From Streptococcus mitis NCTC 12261 (GTDB lineage Bacteria; Bacillota; Bacilli; Lactobacillales; Streptococcaceae): a stretch of 64,000 nt of DNA. The DNA is taken from positions 983,501 through 1,047,500 of the forward strand of contig NZ_CP028414.1 of the NCBI RefSeq assembly GCF_000148585.2, read 5' to 3'. Position numbers and translations under genes: made by a program. The notes beneath the pieces are model-generated. The model did not search any database. It was given only the letters and a program-made list of their open reading frames with translations, and had not been told where the DNA came from. Numbering within the stretch: position 1 is the first letter of the stretch; the number at the start of each line of letters is the position of its first letter. Positions 50,127 through 59,535 of the stretch are shown piece by piece.

Positions 50127-50803
50127 ATTAAATCTGTCTTTTCTCGATAACTAAAGTAACTGGAGTGAGAGACAATCAAATGGTCCAAGAGGACAATTCC
50201 CATCAGATCGCAGGCTTCTTTGACAAGTTTAGTGACATGATCATCATTTCGGCTAGGGGCCACCGCTCCTGAAGGATGATTATGAACCAAGATGAGAGAA
50301 GTCGCCATATGCTTGATAGCATAGTGAAGAATCTCTCGCGGTTCAGCAATACTACGAGTGGCAGAACCGATAAAAATGGTCTGTTGATGGATGATTTGAT
50401 TTTGAGTATTGAGATAGAGCGCCACCAGGTGCTCTTGTTTTTTATCCCCCAATTCCTGTTGCATCTTCTTGGCCAACTTTTGACTGCTGAGAATACTTTC
50501 CATCTCAAGGGTTTCGTGTTTATGAATACGATGGCCCAGTTCAATCATGGCTTGTAACTCTATTGCCTTAACTCGTCCGATACCAGATAGACTCTGCAAT
50601 TCCTGCAGTGTCATTTTTTTCAAATCTGTTAGGCTTGAAAGATTATTCAAGACTTTCTGGGCAATTTCAAAAACACTGGCCTGACGTGTTCCTGTTCTGA
50701 GTAAAATAGCTAGCAACTCTTGGTTACTGAGCGCTTCCACTCCTTCTTGGGCAAGTCTTTCTCTTGGCAATAGTGAATCTTCTTGGAATGAAATACTGTA
50801 CAT
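50123..50803 (-). CDS. radC: RadC family JAMM-domain protein
   Basis: 226-aa protein with an N-terminal helix-hairpin-helix-like part ([14 protein letters not shown]) and a C-terminal JAB/JAMM domain. The metal motif HNHPSG...SRNDD is complete. Despite the name, a role in recombinational repair is doubtful; relatives occur as anti-restriction or plasmid proteins. ATG at 50803 is chosen because GAGGAGG lies 6 nt upstream; an in-frame GTG at 50818 overlaps it. The ribosome-binding site lies in a hairpin. Confidence 0.9.
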   Translation of the reverse strand: MYSISFQEDSLLPRERLAQEGVEALSNQELLAILLRTGTRQASVFEIAQKVLNNLSSLTDLKKMTLQELQSLSGIGRVKAIELQAMIELGHRIHKHETLEMESILSSQKLAKKMQQELGDKKQEHLVALYLNTQNQIIHQQTIFIGSATRSIAEPREILHYAIKHMATSLILVHNHPSGAVAPSRNDDHVTKLVKEACDLMGIVLLDHLIVSHSSYFSYREKTDLI

Positions 50804-50839
50804 AAAAATCCTCCTCACTTTATTATTCGTGAGAAGGAT
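50804..50839 (-). terminator. Hairpin with T-run between pcrA and radC, overlapping the radC ribosome-binding site
   Basis: ATCCTTCTCAC and GTGAGGAGGAT arms (50829-50839 and 50808-50818, one mismatch, 10-nt loop) followed by TTTT and the radC ATG. It looks like the pcrA terminator, but its 3' arm is the radC Shine-Dalgarno. Confidence 0.65.
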
Positions 50840-50845
50840 GAAAAA

Positions 50846-53137
50846 TTAGATTTTTTTCTCAATTGGGGCCACACTGGCCAAAAGTTTTTTCAAACCAACT
50901 TCTGGGAAATTGATTTTTAATTCCTGCGTAGCACCGCTACCTGAAACTTCCAGAACAGTTCCCTCTCCCCATTTCTTGTGGAGGGCAATGTCACCAATGG
51001 ACCAATTTGTTTCGCTAGACGCTGATTTTGCACCAGCTGTAAATTGACCAAATGGGAGACCGCTTGACTGGATAGTTTTTGGGGCCGCACTGCGTTTACG
51101 GTCTTGAAGAGCCTGGGCCAAACTCATACCTTGACCGAAGGCAAGGCCACCACTACTATATGATGCTTTAAAGCTTGTATTTGCTGGACGAGCCAGACCT
51201 TGATACTCAAGCAAGTCTGAACTGATTTCGTTAATAAATCGAGTAGGACGGTTGTAGTTGGTACGACCAAAAAGCAGGCGTGAGTTGGCATTTGTCAGAT
51301 AGAGGATTTTCTCTGCACGCGTAATTCCTACATAGGCCAGACGGCGCTCTTCTTCTAGTTCATCTTGATCTTCAGCAGCACGACTAAGTGGAAAGACATT
51401 TTCTTCCATCCCAATCAAAAAGACAACTGGAAACTCGAGACCTTTGGCAGCATGCAGGGTCATTAGAGTAACTTCTGATGTCTCCTGACTACCTGAATCG
51501 GTGTCCGCAATCAAGGCTAAATCATTTAAGAAACGACTCAGTTTGTCCAGACCAGTTTCTTCTTCTGGCTCATCAGAGGTGTCATCAAAGTTTTTCGTCA
51601 CAGAAAGGAACTCTTCAATATTTTCAACCCGAGCCTTACTTTCCAGAGTTGCTTGGGCATTAAGAATATCAACGTAACCTGTTTTTTCTAGAACCGCCTC
51701 AACCAACTCTGTAATATTTAATTGATCTAGCTGCTCTCGCAAATCCAGAACCATATTGGCAAAATCCCAGATAGACTGGGCTGCTTTACCCTTGATACCA
51801 GACAACATGATATTGGCAGAAGCATCCAGCATGGACATGTTTTGCATATTCGCAAAGTCACGAATTTTCTCAACTGTACCTGGGCCAATTCCACGTTTAG
51901 GCTCGTTGATAATACGCTCAAAACTGATATTGTCACTCAAATTAGCAATGAGGTTGAGATAAGCGATAATATCTCGGATTTCCTTACGGCTGTAGAACTT
52001 GGTTCCGCCAACCATGGTATAAGGGATATTTGACTTGAGCAAGGCTTCCTCAATAGTACGGGACTGGGCATTAGTCCGATAGAGAACTGCAAAATCCTTG
52101 TGAAGGAAGTTTTGACTGCGACTAAGTTCATCGATGGTTCTGGCTACAAATACAGCCTCATCCAGCTCATCATCAGCACGATAGTAAACGATTTGCTCCC
52201 CATCAGCATTCTGGGTCCAGAGATTCTTAGGACGGCGGTTTTTATTGTTTTTAATGACCTCGTTGGCCGCTTGGAGAATAGTTTTAGTTGAACGGTAATT
52301 CTCCTCCAGCAAAACAACCTTGGCTTGGGGATAATCTTTCTCGAAATCCAAAATATTCTGCATATCAGCACCACGCCAACCGTAGATAGACTGGTCCGCA
52401 TCCCCAACCACACAGATATTTTTAAAACGGGAAGCCAAGAGTTTGACCAATTGATACTGAGCGTGGTTGGTATCTTGGTACTCATCAACATGGATGTACT
52501 GAAACTTCTGCTGGTAGTAGGTCAAAACATCAGGATTTTGATCAAAGAGACGCAAGGTCAGCATAATCAAATCATCAAAATCAACGGATTCAGACTGACG
52601 AAGTTCTTTTTGATAAGCTGTGTAACACTGGGCTACGATTTGCGTGTACATATCGCCAGCTTGGGCAGCATAGGCAACATCATCAATCAGATCATTCTTA
52701 GCATTGGAAATTGTTCCTAAGATGCTCCGTTCATTCCATTTTTTCGGATCCAGGTTCAACTGCTTAAGAATGCGTTTCATAAGAGTTCGCTGTTCACCAG
52801 GATCGACAATTGTAAAATTACGGTTGTAGCCAATATGGTCCGCATCGCGACGCAAGATACGAACACACATGGAGTGAAAGGTCGCAATCAAACAGTCCTG
52901 AGTGGCTGGATTGAGGCCATAAGCACGTTCCTTCATCTCACGCGCAGCCTTATTAGTAAAGGTAATGGCCAAGATATTCCAAGGATTGACCAGCTTTTCA
53001 TCAATCAGATAAGCAATGCGGTGGGTCAAAACTCGGGTCTTTCCAGAACCAGCCCCCGCCATGATCAACAAGGGACCTTCTGTCGTTTGCACCGCCTCAG
53101 CCTGACGGTCATTCATTCCATTTAATAATGCGTTCAT
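50846..53137 (-). CDS. pcrA: ATP-dependent DNA helicase PcrA (UvrD/Rep family)
   Basis: SF1A helicase for repair and rolling-circle replication, 763 aa. Walker [10 protein letters not shown] (Lys33), motif [10 protein letters not shown], motif [17 protein letters not shown], motif IV ENYRST, motif [13 protein letters not shown] and motif [14 protein letters not shown]-terminal Tudor-like RNA polymerase-binding tail follows ([18 protein letters not shown]). AAGGAAGAG precedes the ATG; an extended -10 TGATATAAT (-10 at 53171-53176) drives it. Confidence 0.96.
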   Translation of the reverse strand: MNALLNGMNDRQAEAVQTTEGPLLIMAGAGSGKTRVLTHRIAYLIDEKLVNPWNILAITFTNKAAREMKERAYGLNPATQDCLIATFHSMCVRILRRDADHIGYNRNFTIVDPGEQRTLMKRILKQLNLDPKKWNERSILGTISNAKNDLIDDVAYAAQAGDMYTQIVAQCYTAYQKELRQSESVDFDDLIMLTLRLFDQNPDVLTYYQQKFQYIHVDEYQDTNHAQYQLVKLLASRFKNICVVGDADQSIYGWRGADMQNILDFEKDYPQAKVVLLEENYRSTKTILQAANEVIKNNKNRRPKNLWTQNADGEQIVYYRADDELDEAVFVARTIDELSRSQNFLHKDFAVLYRTNAQSRTIEEALLKSNIPYTMVGGTKFYSRKEIRDIIAYLNLIANLSDNISFERIINEPKRGIGPGTVEKIRDFANMQNMSMLDASANIMLSGIKGKAAQSIWDFANMVLDLREQLDQLNITELVEAVLEKTGYVDILNAQATLESKARVENIEEFLSVTKNFDDTSDEPEEETGLDKLSRFLNDLALIADTDSGSQETSEVTLMTLHAAKGLEFPVVFLIGMEENVFPLSRAAEDQDELEEERRLAYVGITRAEKILYLTNANSRLLFGRTNYNRPTRFINEISSDLLEYQGLARPANTSFKASYSSGGLAFGQGMSLAQALQDRKRSAAPKTIQSSGLPFGQFTAGAKSASSETNWSIGDIALHKKWGEGTVLEVSGSGATQELKINFPEVGLKKLLASVAPIEKKI

Positions 53138-53170
53138 CTTCTCTTCCTTACTCTTGAAGTCAATATTTCC

Positions 53171-53179
53171 ATTATATCA
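53171..53179 (-). promoter_or_regulatory. pcrA promoter (extended -10)
   Basis: Minus strand TGATATAAT with TATAAT at 53171-53176, about 33 bp before the ATG. Confidence 0.55.
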
Positions 53180-53265
53180 GAATTCGAGGAAAATATCTTT
53201 AACTAGAATGGTTACGTATAGTAAACAACTCTCTCATCAACTGAAGACAACTACTTCTATCTAGA

Positions 53266-53305
53266 TAAAAAATGAGCTTGGATTAAAATCTCCAAACTCA
53301 TTTAA
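53266..53305 (-). terminator. Terminator after fhs
   Basis: AAATGAG(C/T)TTGGA arms (53270-53282, 53291-53303) with an 8-nt loop and T-run on the minus strand; 17 bp after the fhs stop codon. Confidence 0.8.
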
Positions 53306-53321
53306 AGTCAATTACAATCTA

Positions 53322-54992
53322 CTAGAACAAGCCTAGAACAGTTCCGTCGCTTTCAACATCCATGTTGAGAGCTGCTGGTCGTTTTGGAAGGCCTGGCATG
53401 GTCATGACATCACCAGTTAAAGCAACGATGAAGCCTGCACCTAATTTTGGTACCAATTCACGAATGGTAATTTCAAAGTTTTCAGGTGCTCCAAGTGCAT
53501 TTGGATTGTCTGAGAAACTGTATTGAGTTTTAGCCATACAGATTGGCAATTTGTCCCAACCATTCTGAACGATTTGAGCAATTTGCGTTTGGGCTTTCTT
53601 CTCAAAGTTGACTTTGCTACCACGGTAGATTTCAGTAACAATTTTTTCAATCTTTTCTTGAACAGAAAGGTCATTGTCATATAAACGTTTGTAATTAGCT
53701 GGGGTTTCAGCAATTGTCTTAACAACTGTCTCAGCAAGTGCTACCCCACCTTCTGCGCCATCAGCCCAGACACTAGCCAACTCAACTGGTACGTCGATTG
53801 AAGCACAGAGTTCTTTCAAGGCTGCAATTTCAGCTTCAGTATCAGATACAAATTCGTTAATAGCTACGACTGCAGGTACTCCAAATTTACGGATATTTTC
53901 AACGTGGCGTTGCAAGTTAGCAAAACCTGCACGAACTGCTTCTACATTTTCTTCAGTAAGAGCGTCTTTAGCCACACCACCATTCATCTTAAGGGCACGA
54001 AGGGTTGCAACAATAACTACTGCATCTGGAGATGTTGGCAAGTTTGGTGTCTTAATATCAAGGAATTTCTCAGCACCAAGGTCGGCACCAAAACCAGCTT
54101 CAGTAACCGTGTAATCAGCTAAGTGAAGAGCTGTTGTCGTTGCCAAAACAGAGTTACATCCGTGAGCGATATTGGCAAATGGACCACCGTGTACAAAGGC
54201 AGGTGTTCCGTAAATTGTCTGAACCAGATTCGGCTTAATAGCATCCTTCAAAATCAATGCCAAAGCACCTTCAACCTGTAAATCGCCAACAGAAACAGGT
54301 GTTCGGTCATAGCGATAACCGATAACAATATTAGCCAAACGGCGTTTCAAGTCCTCGATATCCGTTGCCAAACAAAGAATTGCCATGATCTCTGAAGCAA
54401 CTGTAATGTCAAAGCCATCCTCACGTGGAATACCATTTAGAGGACCACCAAGTCCAACGGTCACATGACGAAGAGCTCGGTCGTTTAAGTCCACAACACG
54501 TTTCCAGAGGATACGACGTTGGTCAATTCCAAGCTCATTCCCTTGGTGCAAGTGATTGTCAATCAAGGCAGAAAGCGCATTGTTGGCAGTTGTAATAGCA
54601 TGCATGTCCCCAGTAAAGTGGAGGTTGATGTCTTCCATTGGCAGAACTTGAGCGTAACCACCGCCTGCAGCACCACCCTTAATCCCCATTACTGGACCAA
54701 GGGATGGTTCGCGGATGGCAATCATAGTTTTCTTGCCAATCTTGTTCAAAGCATCAGCAAGACCAATGGTAATAGTTGATTTTCCTTCACCTGCTGGTGT
54801 TGGGTTGATGGCAGTAACCAAGATCAATTTCCCAACTGGATTGCTCTCAACTGCACGGATTTTATCAAAGCTGAGCTTAGCCTTATACTTTCCGTACAAC
54901 TCCAAATCGTCGTAAGAAATACCAAGTTTCTCTACAACATCAACGATTGGCTTCAACTCAATACTTTGTGCGATTTCAATATCTGTTTTCAT
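53322..54992 (-). CDS. fhs: Formate-tetrahydrofolate ligase
   Basis: ATP-dependent synthesis of 10-formyl-THF from formate, 556 aa, cytosolic tetramer. The P-loop [14 protein letters not shown] and the segment [19 protein letters not shown] are diagnostic. It supplies one-carbon units for purines and formyl-Met-tRNA in anaerobic metabolism with pyruvate formate-lyase. Monocistronic, with GAGGAG before the ATG and its own promoter; divergent from coaB. Confidence 0.97.
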   Translation of the reverse strand: MKTDIEIAQSIELKPIVDVVEKLGISYDDLELYGKYKAKLSFDKIRAVESNPVGKLILVTAINPTPAGEGKSTITIGLADALNKIGKKTMIAIREPSLGPVMGIKGGAAGGGYAQVLPMEDINLHFTGDMHAITTANNALSALIDNHLHQGNELGIDQRRILWKRVVDLNDRALRHVTVGLGGPLNGIPREDGFDITVASEIMAILCLATDIEDLKRRLANIVIGYRYDRTPVSVGDLQVEGALALILKDAIKPNLVQTIYGTPAFVHGGPFANIAHGCNSVLATTTALHLADYTVTEAGFGADLGAEKFLDIKTPNLPTSPDAVVIVATLRALKMNGGVAKDALTEENVEAVRAGFANLQRHVENIRKFGVPAVVAINEFVSDTEAEIAALKELCASIDVPVELASVWADGAEGGVALAETVVKTIAETPANYKRLYDNDLSVQEKIEKIVTEIYRGSKVNFEKKAQTQIAQIVQNGWDKLPICMAKTQYSFSDNPNALGAPENFEITIRELVPKLGAGFIVALTGDVMTMPGLPKRPAALNMDVESDGTVLGLF

Positions 54993-55025
54993 TCAAAACT
55001 CCTCTAACCTCTTATATGATAATTC

Positions 55026-55034
55026 ATTATAACA
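55026..55034 (-). promoter_or_regulatory. fhs promoter (extended -10)
   Basis: Minus strand TGT-TATAAT (TATAAT at 55026-55031), about 33 bp before the fhs start. Confidence 0.55.
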
Positions 55035-55186
55035 CAAAACAAGATTTTTAACATCCTTAAACTCTCTAAACGTTCGTAAATATCTCTATTTTTAAGAATT
55101 TTAGAGCCCTTTCTTAAATTTTATATGGCTTTATAGTTTGAAACTATAGTAAATCTTCGTTTTTACCAAAAATTTATCACTTTTAT

Positions 55187-55215
55187 TTTACTTACCGTTT
55201 ATTTTTGTGTACAAT
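55187..55215 (+). promoter_or_regulatory. coaB promoter, predicted leaderless start
   Basis: -35 TTTACT (55187-55192), 17-bp spacer, -10 TACAAT (55210-55215), then AGTGCT and the ATG at 55222. No Shine-Dalgarno. Confidence 0.6.
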
Positions 55216-55221
55216 AGTGCT

Positions 55222-55911
55222 ATGAAAATTTTAGTTACATCGGGCGGTACCAGTGAGGCTATCGATAGCGTCCGCTCTATCACTAACCATTCTACAGGTC
55301 GCTTGGGGAAAATCATCACTGAAACCCTGCTTGCTGCAGGACATGAAGTTTGTTTGATAACGACAAAACGAGCTGTGAAGCCAGTAGCCCATCCTAATCT
55401 AAGTATTCGAGAAATTAACAATACCAAGGATCTTCTTCTTGAAATGAAAGAACGTATTCAGGATTATCAGGTCTTGATTCACTCAATGGCCGTATCTGAT
55501 TACACTCCTGTTTATATGGCAGGACTTGAGGAAGTTCAGGCTAGCTCCAATCTAGAAGAATTTTTAAGCAGGCAGAATCATCAAGCTAAGATTTCTTCAA
55601 CTGATGAGGTTCAGGTTTTATTCCTGAAAAAAACACCCAAAATCATCTCTCTAGTCAAGAAATGGAATCCTGCTATTCATCTGATTGGTTTCAAACTGCT
55701 GGTTGATGTCTCTGAGGATTATCTCATCGAGATTGCCAGAAAAAGTCTTATCAAGAACCAAGCTGACTTAATCATTGCGAATGACCTGACTCAAATCTCA
55801 CCAAACCAGCATCGTGCAATCTTTGTTGAAAAAGATCAGCTTCAAACAGTCCAGACTAAAGAAGAAATTGCAGAACTCCTCCTTGAAAAAATTCAAGCCT
55901 ATCATTCATAG
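55222..55911 (+). CDS. coaB: Phosphopantothenate-cysteine ligase CoaB (separate polypeptide)
   Basis: Second CoA step after pantothenate kinase, 229 aa: joins cysteine to 4'-phosphopantothenate. In most bacteria it is fused to CoaC; streptococci carry the two as separate genes, as here. The start MKILVTSGGTSEAIDSVR has the conserved nucleotide-binding loop; NHSTGRLG and the dimer segment LIGFKLLVD are also present. The ATG at 55222 is used because the in-frame GTG at 55207 overlaps the promoter. Translation is predicted leaderless. coaC follows after 11 bp. Confidence 0.93.
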   Translation: MKILVTSGGTSEAIDSVRSITNHSTGRLGKIITETLLAAGHEVCLITTKRAVKPVAHPNLSIREINNTKDLLLEMKERIQDYQVLIHSMAVSDYTPVYMAGLEEVQASSNLEEFLSRQNHQAKISSTDEVQVLFLKKTPKIISLVKKWNPAIHLIGFKLLVDVSEDYLIEIARKSLIKNQADLIIANDLTQISPNQHRAIFVEKDQLQTVQTKEEIAELLLEKIQAYHS

Positions 55912-55922
55912 AAAGGAAAGCT

Positions 55923-56474
55923 ATGGCAAACATTCTCTTGGCTGTAACGGGCTCAATCGCCTCTTACAAGTCGGCAGATTTAGTCAGTTCTCTAAAAAAA
56001 CAAGGTCATCAAGTCACTGTCTTAATGACCCAGGCTGCTACAGAGTTTATCCAACCTTTGACACTACAGGTACTCTCACGGAATTCCGTCCACTTGGATG
56101 CCATGAAGGAACCCTATCCTGATCAAGTCAATCATATCGAACTTGGAAAAAAAGCAGATTTATTCATCGTAGCCCCTGCAACTGCTAACACTATTGCAAA
56201 ACTAGCCCTTGGCTTTGCGGACAATATGGTGACCTGTACAGCTCTAGCCCTGCCAAGTCATATTCCCAAACTAATAGCTCCTGCTATGAATACAAAAATG
56301 TATGACCATCCAGCAACTCAGGCTAATCTGAAAACATTAGAAGCCTACGGCTATCAGCTGATTGCTCCTAAGGAATCCCTACTAGCTTGTGGAGACCACG
56401 GACGAGGAGCTTTAGCCGACCTCACAATTATTTTAGAAAGAATAAAGGAAACTCTCGATGAAAAAACGCTCTAA
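55923..56474 (+). CDS. coaC: Phosphopantothenoylcysteine decarboxylase CoaC
   Basis: FMN-dependent flavoprotein of the HFCD family, 183 aa. Family motifs: N-terminal GSIASYKSADLVSSL, catalytic His in NHIELGK, and PAMNTKMYDHPA which contacts the substrate. AGAAAGGAAAG precedes the ATG. Overlaps the next gene by 17 bp, forming a coaB-coaC-transporter operon. Confidence 0.94.
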   Translation: MANILLAVTGSIASYKSADLVSSLKKQGHQVTVLMTQAATEFIQPLTLQVLSRNSVHLDAMKEPYPDQVNHIELGKKADLFIVAPATANTIAKLALGFADNMVTCTALALPSHIPKLIAPAMNTKMYDHPATQANLKTLEAYGYQLIAPKESLLACGDHGRGALADLTIILERIKETLDEKTL

Positions 56475-57021
56475 TATTGCACCCATTGCTATCTTTTTTG
56501 CAACCATGCTCGTGATACACTTTCTGAGCTCACTTATCTTTAACCTTTTTCCATTTCCAATCAAACCGACTATCGTTCATATTCCTGTCATTATTGCCAG
56601 CATTATCTACGGTCCACGAGTTGGGGTTACACTTGGATTTTTGATGGGGCTGCTTAGCTTAACGGTTAACACGATTACAATTCTACCGACAAGTTACCTC
56701 TTCTCCCCATTTGTACCAAACGGAAACATCTACTCAGCTATCATTGCCATCGTCCCACGTATTTTGATTGGTTTGACTCCGTATCTAGTTTATAAACTGA
56801 TGAAAAATAAAACTGGTCTGATTCTAGCTGGTGCCCTCGGTTCACTTACCAACACTGTCTTTGTACTTGGTGGAATTTTCTACCTTTTTGGAAATGTCTT
56901 TGATGGTAATATCCAAAAACTCCTAGCAACCGTTATCTCAACAAACTCCATTGCCGAATTAGTTATTTCCGCGGTTCTGACCCTAGCTATTGTTCCAAGA
57001 CTACAAACTTTGAAGAAATAA
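56458..57021 (+). CDS. ECF transporter S component, probably for pantothenate
   Basis: Small membrane protein, 187 aa, six hydrophobic segments, substrate-binding subunit of an energy-coupling-factor transporter. The ATPase/transmembrane module (EcfA, EcfA', EcfT) is not in the window and is shared between S components. Translational overlap with coaC by 17 bp points to the CoA precursor pantothenate (PanT), but this is by context; riboflavin-type S components look similar. AAAGGAA precedes the ATG. Confidence 0.85.
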   Translation: MKKRSNIAPIAIFFATMLVIHFLSSLIFNLFPFPIKPTIVHIPVIIASIIYGPRVGVTLGFLMGLLSLTVNTITILPTSYLFSPFVPNGNIYSAIIAIVPRILIGLTPYLVYKLMKNKTGLILAGALGSLTNTVFVLGGIFYLFGNVFDGNIQKLLATVISTNSIAELVISAVLTLAIVPRLQTLKK

Positions 57022-57064
57022 AAACAATCTCCGCTTTCATACTTGAAGGTGGAGATTTTGTTTG
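57020..57064 (+). terminator. Terminator of the coaB operon
   Basis: Imperfect stem AAACAATCTCC...GGAGATTTTGTTT enclosing TTCA/TGAA pairs, with a following T-rich stretch; directly after the S-component stop codon. Confidence 0.7.
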
Positions 57065-57161
57065 AAGTCGTTTCTTTTTAGTGAAATCTTTACCAACTTT
57101 TAACTAAAAAACGACCAATAAACCCAAGTAAATCCTTGCTTTATTGTCTTGTTTGTTGTAC

Positions 57162-57186
57162 TATACTAGTGTATATACAGTTAAAA
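57162..57186 (+). promoter_or_regulatory. niaX promoter with NiaR operator
   Basis: A -10 TATACT (57162-57167) overlaps a 23-bp match (57164-57186) to the NiaR operator of pneumococcus as I recall it (TACWRGTGTMTWKACA followed by SYTRWAW). The first part reads TACTAGTGTATATACA, then GTTAAAA. NiaR binding here would block the promoter when niacin is plentiful. Confidence 0.75.
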
Positions 57187-57197
57187 AGGAGATTCTT

Positions 57198-57725
57198 ATG
57201 AATACACGGAAAAAGACACAATTTATGACAATGACTGCCCTCTTAACGGCTATTGCAATTTTGATTCCGATTGTGATGCCTTTCAAGATTGTCATTCCAC
57301 CTGCTTCTTACACTTTGGGGAGCCACATCGCTATTTTTATTGCCATGTTCTTGTCGCCCTTGATGGCAGTTTTTGTCATCCTAGCCTCTAGTTTTGGATT
57401 CTTGATGGCTGGCTATCCCATGGTTATCGTTTTTCGAGCTTTTTCCCATATCTTTTTTGGTACTCTAGGAGCTCTTTACTTACAAAAATTCCCCGATACT
57501 CTTGATAAACCAAAATCTTCCTGGATTTTCAACTTTGTTTTAGCTATCATTCATGCCCTTGCTGAAGTATTAGCCTGTGTCGTTTTTTACGCCACTTCCG
57601 GTACCAATGTAGAAAATATGTTTTATGTTCTATTTGTACTAGTTGGATTTGGCACAATTATCCATAGTATGGTAGACTATACATTGGCACTAGCTGTCTA
57701 TAAAGTGCTTCGAAAACGCCGTTAA
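57198..57725 (+). CDS. niaX: Niacin ECF transporter S component NiaX
   Basis: Integral membrane protein, 175 aa, about six helices, of the NiaX family that imports niacin through the shared ECF module. Assignment rests on family appearance, on the neighbouring niaR regulator 11 bp downstream, and on a NiaR-type operator at the promoter. ATG at 57198 is set by AAGGAG; the open frame extends 18 codons upstream through the promoter but cannot be translated from there. Confidence 0.87.
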   Translation: MNTRKKTQFMTMTALLTAIAILIPIVMPFKIVIPPASYTLGSHIAIFIAMFLSPLMAVFVILASSFGFLMAGYPMVIVFRAFSHIFFGTLGALYLQKFPDTLDKPKSSWIFNFVLAIIHALAEVLACVVFYATSGTNVENMFYVLFVLVGFGTIIHSMVDYTLALAVYKVLRKRR

Positions 57726-57736
57726 AAGGAAGAACT

Positions 57737-58252
57737 ATGACAAAAGATCGCAAACAAGCCCTTCTCCAACTCTTGAAAGAAGCTCCTAAAGCCCTCAATG
57801 GCCAAAGTTTAGCTGAACATTTTCATGTTACACGCCAGGTCATTGTACAGGACATTGCAATTTTAAGAGCCGATGGCGCTCCTATCCTATCCACTAATCG
57901 TGGCTACATCTATAAGCAAATTGAAACCAATCCTTATGTTCACAAACTTTTCAAAGTGAAACATGAAGTTGAAGAAATCGGTCAAGAACTCCTTGCTATC
58001 GTTGATAATGGTGGACGTGTTCAAAATACCTTGATTGACCATCCCGTTTATGGAGAAATCGAAACCTTGCTGAAACTGTCTTGTCGCAGAGATGTGCAAC
58101 ATTTTCTAGAACAAGTCGAGCATTCAGATTTTAGACCTCTGTCTGAATTGACAGATGGCATCCATTACCACCTAGTCGAAGCTGAAACACAGCAAGACCT
58201 CCGCTATATCGAGGAGGCCTTGGATCAGCTAGGTTATTTAGTAAAAGACTAG
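57737..58252 (+). CDS. niaR: Niacin-responsive repressor NiaR (HTH + 3H domain)
   Basis: 171-aa regulator: N-terminal HTH_11 (about residues 5-60, LNGQSLAEHFHVTRQVIVQDI) and a C-terminal 3H domain whose conserved histidines bind metal and nicotinic acid (about 70-170, with TLIDHPVYGEI and DGIHYHLVE). Represses NAD precursor uptake and synthesis genes. AAAAGGAAG precedes the ATG. Co-transcribed with niaX, so it is autoregulated. Confidence 0.92.
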   Translation: MTKDRKQALLQLLKEAPKALNGQSLAEHFHVTRQVIVQDIAILRADGAPILSTNRGYIYKQIETNPYVHKLFKVKHEVEEIGQELLAIVDNGGRVQNTLIDHPVYGEIETLLKLSCRRDVQHFLEQVEHSDFRPLSELTDGIHYHLVEAETQQDLRYIEEALDQLGYLVKD

Positions 58253-58437
58253 AAGATTTTCTTCTCCCAGCCATCTTCTATACGATGACGGTAGAAAAAT
58301 TCAGATTTGTCCGGAGCTTCCATCATCTCCATCAAAGGTAGCATATCATAGGCCAGATCCAAGTTTGGAATCTGGTCTTTTTGAATCCAATAGCTCAAAT
58401 AGTAACAATGATATTTAAAAACCACATTGAATGAAAA
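58249..58437 (-). pseudogene. 3' remnant of an unidentified gene
   Basis: The minus strand stays open for 62 codons ending at a TAG (58249-58251) that overlaps the niaR stop. It has protein-like composition (YYLSYWIQKDQIPNLDLAYD, then EAPDKSEFFYRHRIEDGWEK). There is no ATG with a ribosome-binding site, and the frame is blocked by TAA at 58438-58440. It reads like the C-terminal tail of a longer protein that lost its 5' part at the junction with the rbs operon. I do not recognise the family. Confidence 0.5.
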
Positions 58438-58466
58438 TTAACAACTACTTGCTTACTAAAAATATA

Positions 58467-59432
58467 TCACCAGTTATGTTGATCAACATTATCCTTAGTC
58501 ACAAGATAAATTGGAGAAACTGTTTCTTTTTCCAGTTTTTTCCCTTGATAATGATCTATTGCTGATTGAATAGCAATTTCACCCATCTTAGCTGGTTGCT
58601 GAGCAATAGTGGCAGTAATATCACCTTTTGCAATAGCATCATGTGCATCTGGTTGACCATCAATACCAACAATTAATACATTGCTAAGACCAGCTGCTTT
58701 TACTGCTTGTGCAGCTCCTAACGCCATCTCATCATTCTGTGCAAAGATTGCTTGCACTTCTTTGTTTCCTTGAATCATATTTTGCGCTGTATTCAAAGCT
58801 TTTGCGCGGTCAAAATTAGCGGATTGACTAGAAAGAACATCTAAATTTGTCTTTGAAATTTGTTCAAATCCTTTACCTCTATCTACAGTTGCAGAAGCGC
58901 CAGGGACTCCTGATAATTCAAAAGTTTTTGCTTTTTCTCCCAATTGCTTGGTAATAAATTCTGCAGCCATTTTACCTGCTTCTACGTTATCAGAAGCAAC
59001 AGTTGTCAAGACTTCACCTCCATTACTACCGCGGTCAATTAAGATTACCGGAATATTTGCATTATTAGCAGCTTTAATAGATGTAACAATTGCATCAGAA
59101 TCAACTGGATTAATTAGTAAAGCATCAACATTTTGACTAATAAAATTTTGAATATCATCTGCTTGTCTAGCAGCATCATCTTGTGCATCTGCTATCTTCA
59201 AAGTTACTTCTTTTTCTCTTGCGGCTTTTTCAAGACCATCTTTCATAGCTACAAAATAGGGATTGTTAGTAGTCGAAATAGAAACTCCTAATTTTAATTC
59301 TTTTGCCGACTTTTGAATCGTAGATTTATTATCATTTGATGAATTTCCTAAACCAGTTTTTCCACAAGCTACTAAAGCAAAAATAAATGTTACAAACAAA
59401 GCAAAAATGCTAATTTTTTTAATATTTTTCAT
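58467..59432 (-). CDS. rbsB: Ribose ABC transporter, substrate-binding lipoprotein
   Basis: Extracellular ribose-binding protein of the periplasmic-binding-protein type I fold (cluster B), 321 aa. Signal peptide with lipobox LVAC near residue 22. Sugar-binding segments include GVSISTTNNPYF, PVILIDRG and AQNDEMALGA. GAGGAG precedes the ATG. Last gene of the operon, 103 bp after rbsC; the spacer has a small GGGAT/ATCCC hairpin (59462-59478). Confidence 0.95.
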   Translation of the reverse strand: MKNIKKISIFALFVTFIFALVACGKTGLGNSSNDNKSTIQKSAKELKLGVSISTTNNPYFVAMKDGLEKAAREKEVTLKIADAQDDAARQADDIQNFISQNVDALLINPVDSDAIVTSIKAANNANIPVILIDRGSNGGEVLTTVASDNVEAGKMAAEFITKQLGEKAKTFELSGVPGASATVDRGKGFEQISKTNLDVLSSQSANFDRAKALNTAQNMIQGNKEVQAIFAQNDEMALGAAQAVKAAGLSNVLIVGIDGQPDAHDAIAKGDITATIAQQPAKMGEIAIQSAIDHYQGKKLEKETVSPIYLVTKDNVDQHNW

Positions 59433-59535
59433 GTTATTACTCCTCGTAATATATATCTATAGGGATAGTTTCAATCCCGATTATTGTACGTCATCTAATA
59501 AATTGTTACTATTTCCAAAAAAATTGAAAATTATT

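Noticed and set aside
57022-57197. Riboswitch upstream of niaX or the coaB operon
   Set aside because: The gap is filled by a terminator, a promoter and a protein-operator match; there is no room for an aptamer.
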